Shown one piece after another: positions 6,889 to 9,751 of a stretch of DNA of 9,751 nt. The notes under the pieces are model-generated. The model worked only from the letters and a program-made list of their open reading frames with translations. It ran no database searches and was not told where the DNA came from. The translations under genes were made by a program, and so were the position numbers. Source of the DNA: Leptospira vanthielii serovar Holland str. Waz Holland = ATCC 700522. Lineage in GTDB: Bacteria > Spirochaetota > Leptospiria > Leptospirales > Leptospiraceae. Numbering within the stretch: position 1 is the first letter of the stretch; each line of letters opens with the position of its first letter. The stretch spans positions 1 through 9,751 of the forward strand of contig NZ_AOGY02000050.1 of the NCBI RefSeq assembly GCF_000332455.1, read 5' to 3'.

Positions 6889-6897
6889 AAAACCATT

Positions 6898-7143
6898 ATG
6901 ATAAGCTTACGATTACCAGAAGAACTAGAAAAAAAACTTTCTGAAGTTGCTAAAATAGAAAATAAAAGTAAATCGGAAGTAATTAAAGAATCTTTAGTTT
7001 ACTATATAGATAATTTCGCAAAGCAACCTTCGGCATACGAATTAGGTGAAAAGTATTTCGGACTATATAAAAGCGGAATCACTGATAAATCAATTAACCA
7101 TCAGAAGTATATTAAAGAAGCTTTAAATAAAAAGCGTAAATGA
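6898..7143 (+). CDS. vapB: VapB-type ribbon-helix-helix antitoxin (cassette 7)
   Basis: An 81-residue protein beginning MISLRLPEELEKKLSEVAK, a ribbon-helix-helix DNA-binding fold: the ISLRL strand, then two helices with KSKSEVIKESLVYYI. The C-terminal half (AYELGEKYFGLYKSGITDKS) would be the toxin-binding arm. I chose the ATG at 6898 rather than an upstream TTG at 6880: the conserved fold begins exactly there, and the TTG lies inside the operator. The stop codon overlaps the start of the toxin gene (ATGA at 7140-7143), so the two are translationally coupled. It should bind and inactivate the PIN toxin and repress the operon at the 6871-6888 palindrome. Confidence 0.87.
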   Translation: MISLRLPEELEKKLSEVAKIENKSKSEVIKESLVYYIDNFAKQPSAYELGEKYFGLYKSGITDKSINHQKYIKEALNKKRK

Positions 7144-7565
7144 TTAAAGCAATTATTGATACTGGTCCAATTGTTGCCTTTTTCGATGAGTCCGATAATT
7201 ATTGCCTGCAGTGTCGATCCTTTCTTAAAAATTTTAAAGGTAAATTATTTACGTCACTTGCGGTTGTTACTGAAGTTTCGTATTTATTGTCAGATAATAA
7301 GAGAATTCAAAAGGCTTTTATCGAATGGATCGATAACAATGCAATCTCAATATTAAATCAAGATAACGAACAATTTAGTTCAATTTTGTTTTTTATGGAC
7401 AAATATTCAGATCGACCAATGGATTTTGCTGACGCTTCACTTATGACTATTTCCGAAGTTTATGAAATTCAAAATATATTCACTTTAGATAGCGACTTTC
7501 GCTTTTATAAATCGAAAAAAGGAAAATCGTTAAAAATCATCAACGAAAGCATGCTTAAAGATTAA
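7140..7565 (+). CDS. vapC: VapC-type PIN-domain toxin (cassette 7)
   Basis: A 141-residue PIN-domain ribonuclease. The acidic metal-binding residues are visible: Asp7 in IIDTGP, Glu45 in VVTEVSYLL, Asp95 and Asp98 in MDFADASLM, and Asp117 with Asp119 in FTLDSDF. The length is normal for VapC. Proteins of this family cleave RNA, commonly tRNA or rRNA; the target here cannot be read from sequence. The start overlaps the vapB stop by four bases. The stop is 15 bases before attC 8. No sign of damage, so the pair should be functional and may stabilise the array against loss. Confidence 0.88.
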   Translation: MIKAIIDTGPIVAFFDESDNYCLQCRSFLKNFKGKLFTSLAVVTEVSYLLSDNKRIQKAFIEWIDNNAISILNQDNEQFSSILFFMDKYSDRPMDFADASLMTISEVYEIQNIFTLDSDFRFYKSKKGKSLKIINESMLKD

Positions 7566-7580
7566 TTAAAGCACAAACTT

Positions 7581-7744
7581 CGTATAACAGCGGGGAAACG
7601 CTTCGCTTCGGCACAAGGCCTCGCTCGGTCTGCGACACATAGGCTTCTGGCACTCCTCTTGCCTTCGCAAGCGTCGTGGCCAGTCCCTAACGTCCCATTG
7701 GGACTCAGGGTCAGCCTACGTCGTCTCCCCTAGTTCGTTATACG
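7581..7744 (+). repeat. attC site 8 (closes cassette 7)
   Basis: Runs from CGTATAAC (7581-7588) to CGTTATACG (7736-7744). It is a mosaic. The L boxes GGGGAAACG and CGTCTCCCC are those of attC 4, while the arm TAGGCT/AGCCTA and tip hairpin CTTGC-CTTC-GCAAG are those of attC 6 and 7. The inner hairpin is GTCCC-ATT-GGGAC. GCACAAACTTCGTATAAC (7571-7588) is complementary to the start of cassette 7 (6793-6810) with one A-C mismatch at 7578. Confidence 0.85.
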
Positions 7745-7781
7745 CAATTTCTTCAATCATATTACTTAATAAGCAGGGAAC

Positions 7782-8096
7782 ATGGAAACAATAACAAACG
7801 TCATAAAAAATAACATAGAATTATCTGTTATTCTATTTATATACATTACCTCAGTAGTAATACTCTTTTTCCGATTGCAAATGAAGAAAGAAGCTAAAGG
7901 AATTTCCAAATTACCATCACTACTACTATATTTAATAATTTGCATTAATTTTCTTATACCAATATGTCTGATACAGTCGATTCTTAACTTATTTTCAGTT
8001 AGTAAGGAAGACTTACCAGCATATATCTTCAGTAACTTAGGTATAGTCTTAAGTTCCGGTATTATTCCAGTTCAGATGAAAACGCAATTTTGCTGA
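7782..8096 (+). CDS. Multi-pass membrane protein, 3' end cut by the insertion sequence (cassette 8)
   Basis: The frame gives 104 residues with three hydrophobic segments: about 12-30 (IELSVILFIYITSVVILFF), 46-70 (LLLYLIICINFLIPICLIQS and on), and 80-100. The start is sound: AGGGAA at 7775-7780 just upstream of the ATG, 38 bases after attC 8. The TGA stop at 8094-8096 is probably the first bases of the IS3-family element, so the protein is likely truncated. If the IS is removed at the AATTTTG shared by both junctions (8086-8092 and 9442-9448), the frame could continue a few codons (ESQNSVFH) to a stop at about 9471. That would mean little was lost. I do not recognise the family. Confidence 0.65.
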   Translation: METITNVIKNNIELSVILFIYITSVVILFFRLQMKKEAKGISKLPSLLLYLIICINFLIPICLIQSILNLFSVSKEDLPAYIFSNLGIVLSSGIIPVQMKTQFC

Positions 8097-8139
8097 CCTA
8101 AATTAAGCTAATACTCCAAGCCGAAAATGGAGATTAGAG

Positions 8140-8455
8140 ATGGAAAAACAAGTAAGAGAAAGACGTACGTTCAAAGCGGATGACAAGATAGGCATCATCC
8201 GAAAACACCTATTAAAATCAAAGTTTGGTAGACACCTGTGATGAATATCGGATTCATCCAACCATGATGCAAAATTGGTTAAAAATAGTATTGGAAGCAG
8301 GACGCGAAGCATTGGCTGGGTCGAATCAAAAAGAATCCAATGAAAACAAGAAACTGATAGAAAAGTATGAAAAGGAACTGGAGAGGAAAAACAGAATCAT
8401 AGCCGAACTCACAGGGGAGATCATCGACCTAAAAAAAGAAGCTGGGGAGCTCTGA
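8140..8455 (+). pseudogene. IS3-family orfA (helix-turn-helix subunit), frameshifted
   Basis: Reading starts at ATG 8140 (GGAG at 8129-8132) with MEKQVRERRTFKADDKIGII and runs into a stop at 8239-8241. The same protein resumes in another frame near 8225 as LVDTCDEYRIHPTMMQNWLK and ends at 8455. Removing one T from TTT at 8222-8224 restores one frame, so a single-base insertion broke it. The product would be the DNA-binding part of the transposase, with a leucine-zipper-like tail (ELERKNRIIAELTGEIIDLK). A seven-A run followed by G (8431-8438) sits near its end, placed as the slippery site that IS3 elements use for a -1 shift into orfB. Confidence 0.82.
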
Positions 8456-9438
8456 CAGGATTACATGTTTCGACTGCATTAAAGCATGAGATTGTAAATA
8501 CCTTAGATCGGCTGAAAGAGGCGTCAGGTCTCCCCATCAAATACCTGTGTAGTAAAATAGATGTAAATCCAGGCAAGTTAACTGTTTGGAGAAAACGCCA
8601 CGTATCAAATCACCAAAGAAAGTAAATTCCAAAAATCGCATTGGATAACACCAGAGGAACGAAAGGCAGTTGAAGATTACAAACGAAATCATCCATTCAA
8701 AGGATATGTTCTTTTGGCATGGATGATGATTGATGAAAACATAGCATATATGTCTCCTTCTAGTGTATATCGCATTCTGTGGACTGTGGTTTAAACCGCA
8801 GATGGCAAAAGCCCTTGGGAGATCAAGAAAACAGGTTTTGATCAACCTAAAGCTATTCATGAACACTGGCATATGGACATATCATATATCAATTTTAAAG
8901 GGTAGTTTTGTTTATTTTGATTATCAGTGTTAGACGGTTTTTTCACGTGCAGTCCTTGCATGGTCAATCAGTACCCGAATGGAGTCACTTGATACACAGT
9001 TAGTTTTATGGGGACGCATGCGACAAATGGCTTGGAGGCGAGTCAGTAGCGGTTCGTCTTATAACTGACAATGGATCTCAATTCTTGACTAAGGAATTCA
9101 AACAAATTTTGAAAGAATTTTCTATCCATAATGTTCGGACTTCTGTAAATCATCCTCAGTCCAACGGGAAACTAGAAAGATTTCATGGAACCATTAAGAC
9201 TGAGTTAATCCGTGAAATACCAATGTATTCACTCGAACAAATTAGAGAAGAAGTTGGTAAATGGATTGAAGAATACAATTCGGTAAGACTTCATTCTGCA
9301 ATCGGTTACGTAACACCTATGGATGTGTTTTATGGTCGCAAGGAAAAGATTTTAGCAGAAAGAAAAGAAAAACTACTTGAAGCAAAATTGAAGAGAAAAG
9401 AATACTCGGTAAAGGCTAATATAAGGCTTGTTGCTTAG
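8437..9438 (+). pseudogene. IS3-family orfB (DDE transposase), multiply frameshifted
   Basis: Entered by -1 shifting at 8431-8438, the first block reads LTGLHVSTALKHEIVNTLD and runs to a stop at 8623-8625. It continues in other frames: SHWITPEERKAVEDYKR, then GFDQPKAIHEHWHMDISYI with the first catalytic Asp at 8876-8878. Next come LDG/FSRAVLAWSI fragments, then ITDNGSQF with the second Asp at 9067-9069. The last block is intact from about 9004 to 9438 and includes the catalytic Glu at 9175-9177 in NGKLERFHG, exactly 35 residues after the second Asp (DD35E). Shifts or stops lie near 8623, 8791, 8840, 8900-8935 and 9000. This is decay, since only the A7G site fits programmed frameshifting. Confidence 0.85.
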
Positions 9439-9475
9439 CTTAATTTTGAATCTCAAAATTCTGTTTTTCACTGAA

Positions 9476-9727
9476 CTAAGACACAAATATATCATGATAA
9501 ATTGAAAAGCAATGTGATATTTCATTCAGAAATTCTCGTCTTAAGTTTTTATCTCTTTCGATTAGTTCTCTTATAGCGCTGAATTTTAGTTCACGAAAGG
9601 CTATTTGATAGGCTATAAAACCTGCAAATAGAATACCACCTATGATTAGACATTCTTTTACTATCTCTAGAAAATATTTAATATCAAAGCTGCAGTCCAT
9701 AGATAATAATTCAATAAGTTCAATCAT
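9476..9727 (-). CDS. Small single-helix membrane protein of unknown function
   Basis: An 83-residue minus-strand gene starting at 9727, with AAGGA placed about nine bases upstream and in-frame stops before the ATG, so the start is well set. Residues about 27-44 (CLIIGGILFAGFIAYQIAF) form one membrane helix, followed by a charged cytoplasmic tail (RELKFSAIRELIERDKNLRREF). It runs against the array direction and ends about 25 bases before the right end of the insertion sequence. The gene may be intact, or its 3' end may have been altered by the insertion. The window ends 24 bases upstream of the start, so promoter and neighbours are unseen. No family recognised. Confidence 0.6.
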   Translation of the reverse strand: MIELIELLSMDCSFDIKYFLEIVKECLIIGGILFAGFIAYQIAFRELKFSAIRELIERDKNLRREFLNEISHCFSIYHDIFVS

Positions 9728-9751
9728 TTATTAATTTCCTTCATTTCGGCT

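Larger units (their letters stand above)
8094..9452 (+). mobile_element. IS3-family insertion sequence, degenerate
   Basis: About 1.35 kb with a transposase in two frames of the orfA/orfB type and a DDE integrase core. The left end TGACCTAAATTAAGCTAA (8094-8111) shares 12 bases (AAATTAAGCTAA at 8100-8111) as an inverted repeat with TTAGCTTAATTT (9435-9446); the outer bases of the right end do not match, so its exact edge is uncertain. AATTTTG occurs beside both ends and could include the target duplication. The coding part has at least six frameshifts or stops, so the element cannot move by itself. It resembles IS3-type elements known from Leptospira such as IS1500, but I cannot confirm identity. 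Confidence 0.8.
1..9751 (+). mobile_element. Integron-like gene cassette array (seven complete cassettes, one interrupted), no integrase in window
   Basis: Eight GC-rich repeats of about 165 bp separate AT-rich units of 0.47-2.0 kb that each hold zero to two genes, all plus-strand and all upstream of the repeat that closes the unit. Unit boundaries under the G^TT rule fall at 41/42, 959/960, 2972/2973, 3974/3975, 5304/5305, 5777/5778, 6793/6794 and 7737/7738. Each unit starts with bases complementary to those just before its own closing repeat, as expected of circularised integron cassettes. Cargo (two toxin-antitoxin operons, lipoproteins, a NACHT protein, one ORF-less unit) is typical of chromosomal integrons. 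The array runs off the left edge inside an attC. On the right, cassette 8 is interrupted by an insertion sequence and its closing attC is not seen. With attC after each gene, a linked integrase would be expected to the left, outside the window. Confidence 0.85.

Noticed and set aside
6880..6897. Upstream TTG start for the VapB antitoxin, adding six residues.
   Set aside because: It lies within the operator palindrome and likely before or at the transcription start. The ribbon-helix-helix fold begins at the ATG at 6898.
803..7744. Repeats spaced through the window as a CRISPR array.
   Set aside because: Units are about 165 bp and the spacers are gene-sized and of variable length. No short direct repeats and no cas genes are present.
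803..7744. Repeats as MITEs or transposon ends.
   Set aside because: No target duplications flank them, and the bases beyond each end match the other end of the gene unit rather than a host target. This fits cassette attC sites and not inserted elements.
8103..8872. Minus-strand ORFs within the insertion sequence.
   Set aside because: They lie opposite recognisable transposase segments and show no family resemblance or ribosome binding site.
9004..9438. Integrase-core protein as the integron integrase.
   Set aside because: The motifs are DD35E (TDNGSQF and NGKLERFHG), an IS3 transposase, not the R-H-R-Y signature of a tyrosine recombinase.

Overview
The window is AT-rich bacterial DNA interrupted by eight copies of a GC-rich repeat of about 163-168 bp. 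The short lipobox lipoproteins, AT-rich codon use, VapBC and HigBA modules and a decayed IS3-family element together suggest Leptospira or a close spirochaete. That assignment is inference from composition and protein style; no marker gene is present.

The repeats behave as integron attC sites. Each opens with an inverse core (TAAC, usually GCATAAC or GTATAAC) and closes with TTCG^TTAnnnn. Between them lie paired L boxes and a long, branched, self-complementary central part. The bases that open each cassette (after G^TT) are the reverse complement of the bases just before the attC that closes the same cassette, not of its neighbours. This is the signature of cassettes that once existed as circles. 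Using the G^TT cleavage convention the cassettes are: C1 42-959, C2 960-2972, C3 2973-3974, C4 3975-5304, C5 5305-5777, C6 5778-6793, C7 6794-7737, C8 from 7738. All plus-strand cassette genes point the same way, with the attC after the gene. No integrase is in the window, so this is either part of a longer chromosomal integron or an array without an integrase (CALIN).

Cargo by cassette: C1, a predicted outer-membrane barrel protein whose signal peptide is out of frame with its ATG; C2, a NACHT (STAND) NTPase, a candidate defence protein; C3, a HigB-HigA type toxin-antitoxin operon with its own promoter and operator; C4, two overlapping lipoprotein genes; C5, no open reading frame; C6, a YdcF/SanA-like DUF218 protein; C7, a VapB-VapC toxin-antitoxin operon with its own promoter and operator; C8, a membrane protein cut off by an IS3-family element. 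The IS is itself broken by many frameshifts. After it lies a small minus-strand membrane protein gene.

Two features go beyond a standard integron. The complementarity between cassette ends reaches about 14-19 bases, well past the usual 7-base R box. A C also sits exactly 11 bases from the end of the inverse core in all seven cassettes whose end is visible. The attC arms covary between copies, which argues for selection on a folded single strand.
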